The position numbers and the translations under genes were made by a program. From positions 40,009,693 through 40,073,692 of the forward strand of contig OX439045.1 of assembly GCA_949317995.1 (NCBI GenBank): a stretch of DNA of 64,000 nt, written 5' to 3'. Below are positions 43,809 through 58,000 of the stretch, in pieces; the stretch's first letter is position 1, and the number at the start of each line of letters is the position of its first letter. This DNA comes from Acholoe squamosa (taxonomy: Eukaryota > Annelida > Polychaeta > Phyllodocida > Polynoidae). The notes beneath the pieces are model-generated. The model saw only the letters and a list, made by a program, of their open reading frames with translations. It did not search any database and was not told where the DNA came from.

Positions 43809-46366
43809 GATAACGTCTTTTTTTTCATCTTAGGAAACTGATGAAATGATCGATGGGGATGTATAGTTGTAGTGTGAACATAATGTTTAAATGCAGACAC
43901 TGTACTCATTAGAAACCAGAGGGGGGGCAGGCAGATCATCAATCAATCAATGGCACAACTATTTGTAGTCAGATGTGTGGTATACTAGATCAGATTCGAT
44001 GCCTCCAAGGACACTTAGTGATTGATGGACGGAGACATAAATATGGTACGTTTGTAATGTGGGTAGTGGTCTTCATTAATATTCATCAATACAGACATGG
44101 TTTGCATATCACGCACTCAAACTGATGCAGATACCTAAACCCTAACGAAAATGGGCCCATCAATTCAATCAAATAAGATTAGCACTAGGATGTGTGACTG
44201 CTTGTGTCTCCTAAATCTCTGGCCATTTTCACAGCTTAATTCGACAATTCATTGGGAACCTGATATTCATTTTCACTTCCAACAAGATAATTGGAGGGTA
44301 TAGAATTAGGTAAGGTAGCTCCAGGCATTTGTTCTTTAGGTCGGACCAGGCTTCTAGAGCGAATGTTTCAGTATCCTATTTTCATCCAAATCCGACTAGT
44401 GCTATCTAGGAAAGTAAAGACACACATGGGTACTCACTAATTTACTGCCATATAGGCTAGAGTGGATGGGGAGTGTAGGGGCTTCAAAACCTAATATTGA
44501 AATGAATGATATAGGTTTTACAAACAGCATTATAATTTCTTTTCTGAACATTGTATTCACCTCATCTACCATACATTTGATGTCCACCCTCAGTCAAATC
44601 TGACACTACTGTGTATGATAGTGTACGTTCCAATGTAGATACAGGATAGAGGACTTTGTCACGTTGGTCTAGAGGACTTTGTCACGTTGGTCTACCAAAT
44701 TACCCTTTTTCAAACAATGTCATGGTATGAATACTTCAGTTTTTCCTGTTGATAAAGCTAAGAATGAAAGCCTTGGAGGGGGACCAAGATGACACAATGG
44801 GAATACCGTTAGGGACTACAACGGTAACAAGGGTCACCTCACTGTTACTGATGACATCCCCTAAAGCAGATATCATATGACTGTGCACCTTTCAATGCCC
44901 CCCATACACAAAACAACCTCCAGGCAGATGAGTCAAAAGCATGTAGCTTGTGCCCAGGTCTATTCTTTCTCCTCTGCCCCCATCCGGCCCAGACTATTCC
45001 ATCTCCTGTCCCATCTCCAAGCCCATCGCTGTTGCCTCTCGCCTACGCCGGAAACTAATAGTTGTAGCTTGTTGCTGGCAGGCAGAGGTACTATCAGTGT
45101 GCACTGGGTGGGGTGGGAGACAGTAGTAAGGACGCTGGGTTACCCTGGGGCAGGGGACGTCCGACAGGCCTCTGCTCATAGGGGAAACTCCCTCTGTCGA
45201 CTGGACGACAGGTGGACAAGGGAACAAAATAGGAAGACAACCCAGAGCCTGGGGCCTACAAGAGCCCCTTAAAGATGGAATAGGGGAAGGAGAGGGGGAC
45301 AGGCACTTCCTGCCTTTCACTCTTAAGCTATTTGTACGGTCTCCATGCATTAATTAAACTATGTGTGAATGCATATTGGGGTTGCCTGCGGATATATTGG
45401 CTGAATTTGATTGTGAGTCAAGAATTGTAATCGCTTACAACCCATGGCTTCGTAGTGTTATATGTCAATGAACCTGCCAGATTAGGTATTGAACGGTTTT
45501 CAATTCCTAGATAGCGTTTCTATATATTGACATATACAATATGTGGTTTTAGAGGGATTTAACCCTCCCCCCTCCTACTCGTTTTTAAGTAAGATCCGCA
45601 TCAGGACTAAACAGACTGTGATACATAATCAGTCACGGTGTGCATTGTGTATACAATGTGTATATAGTGTGCTGAGGGCCATTATTATAAACCACCTTTT
45701 TCAGGCGCAGGTATGCAAGATAATTGTTGCATTCCCCTCCCATAAACAAATTAGACCTGCCCAGCAACCACATGTATTGCATACCCCACCCGAGGATGAC
45801 ATGCAACACGTTATTACACTGTAGATTACATCACAAAGATCTGCAACAAACACATGCAATGCATAGACAGACATACATGCCTGATCCTCCAAGCATACCT
45901 CAGACAACCCCCTCCCTTTCCTCCTTCTCACCCCTAAGGTAAATTGGCACACATGAATGTCTGCTTGAGTGGGTCCATGTAGCAGTAGAGTTGTATACCG
46001 ACTACACAAGGAGATGTAATGTCTGTCCCGTGCTACTATGTCACAACAGGTGCCTCATACACGGGGTAACATGCATGTATGTGTACATACACACGTACTG
46101 AGGTGTACTTATCTATACATGTCATCCCCTACCATAACCTTCACTATGGGGGTCCCACCTTATCCACCTTAACCTCAGCTTACCTTTCCACACATAGTCT
46201 TTTCACCCTTACCATCTGCCTGATATTGCGATAGTGGTTTGTTTAGTTGCTGGGTGCTTATAGATTCCAATGCCTCTGTGACCACAGGGCTTTATGCAAC
46301 AAAGGTGATCAATCGAATACAGTTTAAATGATTAGTTTGCGTGCGATATTTGTCCCTTATGGGGGT
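43809..46366. other. Non-coding stretch, nothing recognised
   Basis: A 23-bp tandem duplication ('tagaggactttgtcacgttgg' and 'tc') lies near 44649-44692. Overlapping frames 44877-45272 (plus, 131 aa) and 44994-45350 (minus, 118 aa) lie in a C-rich part and show no domain. Confidence 0.4.
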
Positions 46367-46414
46367 CGAAAAAAATTTACCCCCTCAAGAGGGGGGGGGG
46401 CGAATTTTTTTTCG
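46367..46414. repeat. Short near-perfect hairpin
   Basis: 'cgaaaaaaatttaccccctc' is mirrored across 'aaga' by G-runs and 'cgaattttttttcg'. A small foldback without coding potential. Confidence 0.6.
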
Positions 46415-49400
46415 TGCATCCGCCCACGAACCCACCAGCCCCCCTCCCCGTTGTTAAAAAATGATCACTCCCTAATATGACCAACCCCTTTCCCTCTCAC
46501 CATGCATGCATCACCCCCTTAAAGGCCACTCTCTTAATACTTATTGATCAAATATCTGGCACTTAAACGGACCAGGAGGGCATTTCCCAAGAATACGACT
46601 AGATCCCTTCAAATCGTTGTGGGATGCCTCACTCTGGTGCCATTACAACCCTGCATCTTGTGGTTACTAATGATTGCATTGGTAAGACTGCCCTACCGAC
46701 CTCAATGTAATTACTACATCACATGCTGATCGTACAGAGCAGGCGTAAGGCATCACCCATTCTAATTCTAAGGGTTTCAAATCATAATGGCTGTGTTCAG
46801 TTGTATAATTGAGAAATGCCTTACAGTAGAATATACCCTCAGCCCCTACACTTCGACTCTGCCCTCAGCCTGGCTTTTACTAACCCCACTGATACCGTAC
46901 CATGGCCATACCCTATCCCAGTAGTACCCGTACCTACATTCATGGCCAGTTCATGTCATTACACCTAGCAGCTACACCTTTCCTCTCCCACCCCACCCAT
47001 AGAGTACTTAATGCCCTGATTCACTGACCACACCCTGAATGCCCCCAGGCCATTCTCTACCCTTTGACAGCATTTCCACCTCAGCTTACCCACCCACATA
47101 TCCAATACACCCACACGTGGGTACAGATTTCTTTTTTGTTTATGTGGATGTCCCATAAATTCCCATGCATGAAGGTATTTGCATTTGTGTGATTATGCCT
47201 AGTGTGATCGGGATATTCGTGATTAGTATACAACAGACGTCTAGCAGGTTCTGGCAGGTATATCAACATAAAGCAGTACAAGACAACAGCTATTGTGCAC
47301 AAACATGCTCTCTGTTATCATTGGTAGGTGCAGTCTATCCAAATGATGTCACGGGGAAGTTACACAGGGCTGATATTCTACGCAGGTTATGGAGGCCATG
47401 AAACAATAAGTCGTGGCTGAATAATTTAATGAAACACCCCCTTTCCTATGAATCATTTAGCTCTAGACCTTAACCCGAATGACAAGAGGCTTGGCACATA
47501 GAGGTACATAATTTTCTCTTCCCTCCATGGTTTCCCTCTCTGCCCACACCCGCCTACACCCTACCATCCTGACACACCCACTCAGCTCCCAGGAGCATGT
47601 GAGGTAACCTGTAGGGTCTGCTACATGCGTGCATGTGTAAGTGGCATACATGTGGGGCATCCATTAGCCAACATAATCACGACACCACTCTCCCCCACAC
47701 CCGCCTACCTATAGAGACTTGCCCAAAGCCTTAACACACGGGATGGGAAATGTGGGGACCCACTATACTCGCGGAAATGAAAGATTCGCGAATTTATGTC
47801 TATCGTGAATTATTTCCCAGTGAGTGGGAGGTTGGGGGGGGGCTGACAGTACAATTTATGACAAGCTCATAATGAATGTTTGGGTGTTATACCCGTACAC
47901 GGTGTTCTTCTGAAGTGGGTACGCCTACTGCCATACTAGAACTAACAGGGTAAGGTTCTAAACGGTTCCAGCTATATATGTAGCATTTTGGTAGCATGGA
48001 TAATATTGGCTCTACAGTAATTCAGACATGATCGTGATGTCTTTTTCCACGTCCACTATCCTTGGTATAGCGGGATGTTGGTGAAGACGTGTTCAGGTAT
48101 ATGGTGAAACTCAGTCTCCGTGGGTGGTAACAAACCTGATAATATGACATGGGGCTGTCATCACCTTTTGCATGAAATCATGGACAATTCAGTCTCCCCA
48201 TTTCTGCAGCATATAGCATGTTTCAACAACATAAAAAGGATCATGCATTAAGCAATAATACATACAGAATATACTCAATTAATCAGGTTAATGGACATAT
48301 AATAAATTGCTCCATGGCTGACTTTTAGTACCAAGCAAACAATCTGGTAGATTTGGATCTTGTTTGACTTGGAGACATGTCAAAACTAGATCAATAGGTG
48401 AGCAAAGTTGGTATATATTGGTTGCAGATAACTGGTTTGACAGGTTGCGCAGAAATATTCCATTATCTAAAACCACTTAGGTTTGGACATACATAGGAAC
48501 AAAGCACTGCCTCTAAGGATGAGCACCTCCAGTTGGCCTTAACTTAGCCTTGGGAAATCTCCAGGCACTGTGAAATGTTAAATCAATGCAGGGTGAGCCA
48601 ATAAGGAATGACAAGAAAGAGGCAATTAAATGTTGGCAAGGATTGTGAGTGGACACTTAAAAGGCTGCATGCTGTATGGGTAGGTAACAAAAACGTGTCT
48701 GGGGAGTTCCCTCCATAGCGTGCAGTGGCGGCAAACCTGAAGACATCACATGTGGCAATATATATGCCTACTGGCCATGACCACTAACCAACTGTTTAAA
48801 AAAATGCCCACCATAGAGTTTTTTCCATTCATCCATTTACGGCAGATTACTGCTTCATATGTCCATAGTGTAGGGCAAAAAGGGTTTGACCAGCAGTGCG
48901 TATAGGATAGGGAACGACAACTTGAAGTTTATAGTTGTGGTTTATTTGCAGAATACAAATTTGATATAAGGCTTTTGGCCATCAGAAAAAAGAAACTCAT
49001 TACTCTAAAGCAATTGAAATGCAGCCAAGACCTTTGAGCTTGAGGCAAGAAGCCTCCTTCTTCATCTGGCACAGACCTTCTGAACTCTACCTTACAAGCC
49101 ATGATATTTTAACATCAAGACAACATACTGTTATCTATAATTTAGTCATGACACAGTAGTACGTCCCAATTTGAGAAACGCATAGATATCCCGGGTGTAC
49201 TAAAGTAGGGAGTCAGTAAGAGGTCACCTCAGCCTTCACCTGGTAGATTGGATGTGACCCTATAGTGTATTGGCTCATTGATAAACACATATTCAAATAA
49301 TCATTGCTGAAAGGGCTTCTATTGACTAGGTATTCATTACATTGTATTGGCCTGTTACCCCCCCCCCATTCCCCCACCCCTTGCTGCAATACTGCAACCA

Positions 49401-51236
49401 TTTGGGAAGACATTCTCTAATACTCGGGTCAGACAAAGTGACAAAGGAGAAGCCCCCTTGAATATCACGAATGTCCTAACCTTTGGACTGATCTGGTCTT
49501 GAGCACTGCCTTACCTCTTACCAGCTAATATTAGGCCTTTTCTACACTATACTCTATTAGCTATTGAGGTGTAGCCCTACATTGGGGATATGTGTTCTGT
49601 AAAGGCTATACCTACAGGTCTACTCCTGAAGGGAGGCAAGAGAAGGGATTAATTACTTGGAGAAAACCTTAGAAAGGGCCCTTTGTTCTAGCGCAGTCTA
49701 CATGAATATGTAATAAAACATCCACTAACAATCAACGGAGAAACAGGTTCTGTGCCAGATACATTATAGGTTAACAGTGTGGACTAATCATGATTGTGCT
49801 AAATTCCAGCCAAGTAGTCCACCATGACTTCCAGATACAGTATAATTACCGGTGGTCGATATATAACATCTATTAGGACATCTGTATATAGTGCTGTATA
49901 GCCTCTTGCTGGAGAGGAGGGTTAGACAGTAGGGGATGAAACCTATCAGATTATTTTACCCCTCACTACATGTACAAGAAGGGAGTGGTTCTGATGGTAA
50001 CTCGTCAGCAGCATGTGCATGGTCACACATCAGTGACTAGTGACAAGTACTGATGTACAAGCCCTACTCATGGTGACGATAATTTATACCTTATATTGGC
50101 AAACAACCTCCACTGCTGTCAGATACAGTCACGCCTGACTTGGGGGCTTATTAAGCGAGGCATTTTTATAATACCTATTATGTACCTGAGTGTGAAAGAT
50201 AAGCATTCCTAACCTTGGCTGGATCACTGATAACATAACAGGAATCATGGTGCACGAGTCTAACCGTAGAAAAAACAAGATAAGGCCGTAGGCAATCAAC
50301 GCACCGGAATTCAACAAATCATGATGATTAGTCCACAGGTGAAAATAGTGCCCAGTAACATGCAATTTTCAGGTTCCTTTTTGTCTAGTATAAAGCCACT
50401 CATTTTAAGTCTATGGTTTATACGGTAATTCAAATTTCTCCCTCTGGGCAGATAATTTAATTGACCACAGTGTCACCTTCAGTAGATACATCCCCAGGTG
50501 CACACCTTGATATGGAATTGACATAATGAGCTTTAGCAAATCGATTGACACTTAATTCAAACGGCACCAGTTTATGTTCAAACAGACATGTAACACCTAA
50601 AGTTAGCCCTCAGGGGGCCCTGTAAGATGGATTAGAATCATAAAGGTAGAAAGGACCATCCTTCTACAGGTATGTGATTAGCATGTGGAGAGTATGACAT
50701 TGATGGGTTGCCCTGCTTGAGGGGAGTTCCTATTGGAGATGTTCATTATCATATTCATCCACATATTTGAATCTCTCTCCCCTCAGGCAGTTTTAGCACT
50801 AACACCATTGGTAGATATAAGAAATCTACTTTAACATTTTAACGATATAACATGTATTTCTTCTACTTGCCAATTGGCCAGTAAAAAGAATGTGGGAACA
50901 ATATGTATTCGAATGCTTGTGGTTGTAAGAGAGAGTACATGCCCTGAATTTCAGAAGTCATCTACTTGGATATCTCCAGATTAGACCGCAAAGGTCCGTT
51001 TTCTATAGATATTTTTTTTACGATCCGCCTTAAGCAGGTGAAATGTCAATTCAGGTGCATACATGTGGCCTACAACAGAACCCGTTGGTCATATATCTCC
51101 ATTCATGTCCAATCAATTCAAGGTAATTTGAATGGGTAGGTGGAGTATAGAAGACCATTTTAGAAAGTCATTTTCTTTTGTATACGAAATAAATCCAGGT
51201 TACCCATAGAAAATGCTTGGGTGTATAAAGATAATA
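46415..51236. other. Non-coding stretch upstream of the VWA gene
   Basis: 4.8 kb without a supported exon or clear repeat. It may hold untranslated exons or regulatory DNA of the VWA gene, but nothing in it can be identified by eye. Confidence 0.4.
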
Positions 51237-51298
51237 ATCAACACGGTAAAAGGTAAGCCCGCGCACCCCCTAGCGGGCGTACCTTTTACCCTGTTGAT
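51237..51298. repeat. 62-bp foldback hairpin upstream of the VWA gene
   Basis: 'atcaacacggtaaaaggtaa' and 'gcccgc' pair with 'gcgggcgtaccttttaccct' and 'gttgat' across a loop of about 10 nt. About 24 of 26 stem positions match. It lies about 0.7 kb before the start codon exon. It could be a tiny MITE or a structured regulatory element. Confidence 0.75.
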
Positions 51299-51910
51299 CT
51301 ACATATAGCCTAGATTCAAAGCCTCTACATCTTCTATTAGTGACATCTTGGTCATCATTTAGCTATTTGACTTTAGGCCCATTTATAGAACTGCATAAAC
51401 CGTAATTACATAGATATATTAGGGTTTACAGATTTACTTATATGCCTAAACAATGTTTAATAGATATCCTGGATATGATATGTTGGAGATTGATTTGAGT
51501 ACTCAATCTAAATACAGAGGCATAAAAGTAAAGGATATGGGGACGGTCCCCCAATCACAAAGGACAAGAGGCTGTGAATAATAATCTGAGCCCACCAACA
51601 TGGTGGTGGGATAGGGAAGATGTGAACCTGGGTTTCAAAGCAAAAGCAGAACTAAAGGTTACCCAAGTTTTTATCAAGACATTTATAGGCACACGGGTGC
51701 AGAAGACGATGATGCAAGGTGGCAGAGGCCGAACCACCTGCATCCCAATAACGATTAGCTCACAATGCCTCTGGAAAGGCATTTACCATACTACTTTACT
51801 TAGGGAGAAATGCACCTTTATGTAGAGGACATAGTTATATTATTTGTTTTTCTACACATTATGATTTTAGTGCACTAAATCTTATTCATTTTTAATCTTT
51901 TCTTTTGCAG
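51299..51910 (+). other. Upstream or 5' intron sequence of the VWA gene
   Basis: Ends in the 3' splice signal 'aatcttttcttttgcag' at 51910, so the exon with the start codon is probably not the first exon and this is intron. No upstream exon is identified. Confidence 0.5.
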
Positions 51911-52009
51911 AGATATCCATCATGGCCCCCTCCCCATTGTTAATACTGGCGGTCAGCCTTCTAGTCTCCATTCCCGGGAGTCAAAGTCAACGCGGAGGCG
52001 CGGATCCAG
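51911..52009 (+). CDS. VWA gene exon with start codon and signal peptide
   Basis: Exon after 'ttcttttgcag', with ATG at 51922. It encodes MAPSPLLILAVSLLVSIPGS and then a short polar stretch, a typical secretory signal (hydrophobic core LLILAVSLLVSI, likely cleavage after the Gly-Ser-Gln-Ser region). The exon ends at 'gatccag|gtaaag' in phase 1, which fits all following exons. Confidence 0.85.
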
Positions 52010-55000
52010 GTAAAGTAACGAATGCCTCATGCCTGCCTTGCTAATATTACTGATGTAAACTGTATATAAAATGCCATTCATACTACAATGCTAAAGACGG
52101 TTCCTATAAGTATTACCTGTCTTACAAGAGGGATCGTTGAATATAACTTAATTGTCATGACGGCTATTCTAAAACACAGTCCCATTTCTGAACCTTTTGC
52201 GTCCTGTGGATACCACTGGCTGTACGCCTCTCTTAATTAATTAATTAATTAACTAATCTGCCGTCTGCATAAACAAATAATCATTTTTCATCGTGTTAGT
52301 TGCCTACATTAAAAGACCACTCAAAATGACAAACGTTCCCATTTATGCCAGAGGTGTATAGTCTATATTTGGCAGCCAGGGTAGCTTGGCCTAGTCCACC
52401 TCATGTCAGCCCAGAAACACATTAATATCTTCCATTTACATGTGTGTACCTCCACGTGCAACTACCAGTGACTAGAGTATTCCCCTTTTTGTTACACCGG
52501 ATCCTGTAGCTGTATCTAAATGTAAAAACTGTGACAGAGTTAGGTAGTATTATTTGATATCCAAAAACGTTTTCCACAAATACGCTAGTACGGCCTAGTG
52601 ATAGTCAGTCATCATTATGTCTTATCATGACCCAACACGATTAAGGATAATTCTACGTTACATACATAATTAATGATAGAGTCAAGGTTAAATATATCTT
52701 CTTTATTACCAACATCTCTCCTCCAAGGCATTTACTACACATGACTCGTGTACTGTTGCCATCTAAATGAAAAACATACTCTGGAATCTATAGCTTCTCT
52801 ACATTATTTTAATGACTGGTTAAATCACTGAGACTTTGTGGGTTCAGTGTAGACATAATTATGAGTTAAACTCCTTGTCAATGGTTCGACAAGGCGGTTA
52901 CTATAGAGCAAACTATTATAGCATTGAGTACGAAGTTTGTTTTATGCAATGTACCTTTTTTTTTTATCTAAGATGCTGTAAAAGTACTTACTGTAAGATA
53001 ATTAACTGGATCTATCATCTGTAATATGTGCTTATATCCCTATATCAAGATCAGCACAAACATACCTGAGAATATACACGGTCTGCCTGTTGTGCAGGTA
53101 GCGATGACTATCTGCTCGCGTGTTAACCTAACAAATTATTCTGTATTTTTAGGAATTCAAGATATGCTAATCTCACTATCAAAGCAATATAAAATACAAC
53201 ATCAGATGGATTAGGGCGCTAATAACAGTACTTAATGAGGCTGTTCTTTAAGCAGTTAAGCCATTAGCATTATCTACCTATATCAAGCCTCCCATAGCTG
53301 TCAGCATAGCGCATTAGGTGTTATTTCTCATTACTCCTCAGGCAAAGACCCATTTACTTTAATGGGCATTTCACACGACAATGATGTGATACCAAAGGAA
53401 GATGGAAGTCGGTGTTCAGTATGTGTAGGGTCTAACGTGTTCCAAACAGACATAACTACGACAGGTTATCCCTTAAGCTTCAGGGATATTAATACATCTT
53501 ACATTAATCCTTCATTAACCCTCATTGGCTGTACACATGTAATCCAGAACTGAATAAGAAATCTGGCCCTGATGTTGGTGACTTTTGTGCACAGAACATA
53601 AACAATTATTACGTTGGTTTGTTGCAGGAAGCAGAGCAGGTGATTAGTTGATTAACCTTCCTGATTACTTAATTATTAACCTTTCATTGTTTTTCCCTGA
53701 CAGTGGAGCAGAAAATGAGACATCATCCATACGGTTACCCAACCCCTATTCCATATAGGGTAACACCAGGTATACATGCATGGGGCATTTGGAAAAAATA
53801 GAGGACATATTCGTTGTTTAATGTGAGGTACATTTTTGAGTAATGGGTGTAGTTTGAATACGAATCAAGAGTATGGTACTACCTAGAAGGAATCAAGTAT
53901 GACGTCCTTTCAAATGGATTTTCTTGAGCATGCAAAATATGCCCATGGACATTTATTTTTGTTATGAATAGTTTTCTCCCTGTAGTGTCATAGAACAATA
54001 ATGAGACTACAATGCGATAATCTAGGTCTTCTCCAATACATACAGTTGCTTTTTCTGACGGTTATCAACCTCAGGTATTTAACCTTTTCTCGACCCGTTG
54101 CCACTAGGCTAAAATGTCTAAACGTACAAGCTTTTGCTTAAAACTAGCAAGAATTTCTATGTTGCCGAAGGGCTAATATCTGTGATACTATGTGCCTAAA
54201 AAAGACAGGTGTCTTTTTTTTAATCTATTAAGCAGAGACCATATCCCTTATAGTGTACGCCCACATGGGTGGGGGACATCGTATGGGGAATATGCTTTAA
54301 GCTATGAGTTTCAAGGCTTTTGATTCTAGGTCACTCTGCCTTGGGATTTATTATTTCCATTATGTCATGCTAAACATTGGCCTGCCCTATATTACTGACA
54401 GGCAGTTACCTAAGTAGTATTTATGGGGCGTTTTCTACCAATAATAGGTATCAATATCTGCCCCTTGGGAGGTCTCTCTAGATTGATGTATTGTTATTAA
54501 TGTATATATGATGTGAGTATTGAGGCGTGTGTGTGTGTGTATGTGTATTTATTACGCACATTAGCATAATCATATACTTAGAGTCTATCTTACTTTATTA
54601 TAATTCTATCTATATTGTAACCTAATTTATGATGATATCTCAAATTTGTATAGAAACAGTAGTCTCTCATATGAGAAATAACACTGTAACATAATCATTA
54701 TCATTTAGTTGAGGTATTCCGACCACATATAGATCCATATGGGTAAAATGATGTGCTCCATTCGTTAATATCTTTTTGTAATCTGGCCTCAGTTGTTGAT
54801 CCATGGTTCCGTGATTATAACTATTACAAAACGTCGACGAGACGACCTCCAACAAGTAAGCACTGAGACCCTGTAGTTAGGTCCACTTTAACATTTCTCT
54901 CACATGTATTCCAAACAGTATAATTGGCCCCCAGGAGACCAATTATGTAGCGGACTCCCTAACATACACCCATTAGATACATACTACACAAAACACTTCA

Positions 55001-58000
55001 TTTAAAGAATGACTAGTACTCAATGCCTGCACAATATGGAGGTTATATTAAAGTTAGTATTGTGTATATGTATGTAATTATGATAAGATTGAATACTTTG
55101 ATCCAATCTAATTCAATTTTTAGTCTCAATCGACTTCCATTACGTTATTACTAAAATACATGTAACATAATGTATAATGGACATAAGCGAAATTCTCACT
55201 TCTGATTATAGAATATTGTTGGTTTCTGTATTCCAGCTACTCATTACTATAAGCATTATTATCCCAAGACAACACTGATGCCGAGTAAGAGAGCCGATAT
55301 CTTATCCCCCTTTCTACCCTGACCAAAGACTGGGCTAGATATCTGAGCGCCCAAGTAAAGGTCCCTATTGTTCTTTCTATTCTGACCAAAGACTGGGCTA
55401 GATATCTGAGCGCCCAAGTAAAGGTCCCTATTGTTCTTTCTATTCTGACCAAAGACTGGACTAGATATCTTAGAGCCCAAGTAAAGGTCCCTATTGTTCT
55501 TTCTATTCTGACCAAAGACTGGGCTAGATATCTTAGAGCCCAAGTAAAGGTGCCTATTGTTCTTTCTATCCTGACCAAAGACTGGGCTAGATACCATAGA
55601 GCCCAAGTAAAGGTCCCTACACCCCCTCTCTATGCTACCTAAATACTGGGCAGATGCCTGAAGTGCCCATGTAAGGGCCACTATCACACTTTCTACTCTG
55701 ACCAAAGACTGGGATTTAAATTCTAGGTGGTAAGAGCCCATCTTGAAGGTCTATACCTTTTCTACCTGGGAATGATGAATGAGTGCCGGAAATAGGAGGG
55801 CCTGAAAGCAGGCATGCGCAGATCTTGATATATGAATTGAAATGCATGTTGATCATATGGTTGTGATAATTTCTCCTTTTACGCAGCCCTACTAACAACA
55901 CTTATTCTACTCCTATTATCTATAGGGTTGCATACATCTGTCTTGTGGGGCATGCTATTTGGAATGATGCATCATCATGTTGATACGCCCAAATCTTATG
56001 CTTGACTGTTATACTTTAAAGCATTTACAGGTACTCGAGGATATGAAACTTGTGGATTTTTTTCTGTATGTCAAAAGGACCAAATGTCATTACTGTTTCT
56101 TGTGGTTGTCAAATCTGTCTTTCAGACCACTATTTTTTCAGAGTGCAATTGAACCAGATGATTATTTGAAGACTATCTGAATTATAGGGCGCAGATTATA
56201 GGAGTCCTACATGCGGCCTTGTGTTTACCTACTGTTTACCTCCATTAGGTCGAATCCGACATGGCGATTTAGGGCTCAAATATCTCTGCGATTTTGTCCC
56301 TTGCGATTTTGGGGTTTTCTTGGGCTCCTAGATCTCAAGGATTGTTCAACTTATACCGAATCCAACACTGAATCAAGACCAATTAAGCAGTTATCCTTGC
56401 GATATAGGGGTTCAGGAAAGCCCCAAGAGTGCAACGGGCAAAATCGCAGAGATATTTGAGCCCTAAATCGCCATGTCGGATTCGACCTATAGGTTTAACC
56501 AAATATCCCAATATCACACCTGAGTGTGACAACCCTACTCCATATCATACAACCAGATAAAGCACACTGGGCAGTTGATCACATAACTGACGATGAAGTC
56601 ATTTCTAATGCAAAATAAATAGAATTTTGGAAATATCTAATTATCTTAACTTGAGATAGATGTAAAGGAGCAATACACCGTGATAAGTAACTGTTGAATC
56701 TACCAGGGATACTTGTAAAACTGAACACTGAACACTGAACCACTGTAATTGTGAAGCAAGGTGCCACTGTAGTTTTTACAAGAATCCCCAGGTGGCAGTG
56801 TGGTTGTACAAGGAATATCTATGAAAATAACAACATCTCTGTGAAAATAACGACGGATCTCTGGCAATTTTGGGACGAGGAATCCTTTCTTATTTTGACA
56901 ACATTTTTTTTACAGTCTAGAGTAGGTCAGAACTGAGTTTTATCACACGGGGCAAAGTGAGTGTTATAAATCTCAGTGACCAAATAGAGTGCACCTTTGC
57001 CTATATGTCCAATACCCAAGTGATTCTTTGTAGGTCTAAAGAATATAGACTAGGTAACCGTTTCTGTATCAAGTTGTGGAAGGTGACATATGTTTAATAT
57101 CCCAATAAGAACTAGTGTACGTTTACAAAGTAAACCATTTTGTATAGAAATTTTAGCCTTGATGTTCACCGTGATTGTCTGAAAAAGTCTAAAGAAAACA
57201 CAGATCTGGCAGTCAGAGTGAGGCAATTTCGGTAATTTTAAAATATAGGCTATGGGTCCTGTATCTAGGCAAAAGGAGAAAGGGGAATGAAATTCATATG
57301 TGTGCGATTAAAAGGGAAGCTATGCATAATGATATTAGATACCAGGGTTGGAATTAGGCAATTCATGTGACCAGATGAAGGAAATCGTGGCTCCAGGGGG
57401 AAATGACTTTTTAAAGTTTACGTCACAAGCTTTAAAGTGAGATATCTTGAGCTAGAATATCTCAGTGGCCCACATATGTAGTGGCCCTCATAATTGAATC
57501 AAGCCTATATTAAACTAACATTGTGAATGGTTTTGTGTTGTTGCAGTGTGCAAGTCGGTTGCAGATATATGCTTTGTACTGGACAGTTCGGGCAGTATCC
57601 GGGACAACAATCCTGTAAATGGACCTGACAACTGGGAACTCAGCCTCAATTTTGTCAATAACATCATCGACCGGCTGGCCATTGCTGAGGATGAGGTAAG
57701 ACCTGATGGACTGTGGATCTACAAATGTGTGTATCTAGCTATCTCTGCCATTCCCGTCTACTGATTTCAATGGCTTGGGTTATGAGGTTCCATGTATTTT
57801 AGCTGTTAAGTAGTTACTAATGTTTACAAATTAGTTAGTGGCCGGTGAATTTCTGCACTGCTCCCTAATGAGGGATAGCTGGTCAGACTATTTTCGCCTC
57901 AGCCGACCAATAAACCGTAACCCTGAACCCATGCTACATTTTACTACTAATTCTCAGCTGGACACCTAAGACCCTGGAGCCATGCCCCATTCCCACATAC

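Noticed and set aside
44877..45350. Overlapping 131-codon plus and 118-codon minus frames
   Set aside because: C-rich sequence opens both strands; neither shows a recognisable domain.
55237..55741. Minus-strand frames of 113 and 160 codons
   Set aside because: They are produced by the 63-bp minisatellite antisense to the VWA gene intron.
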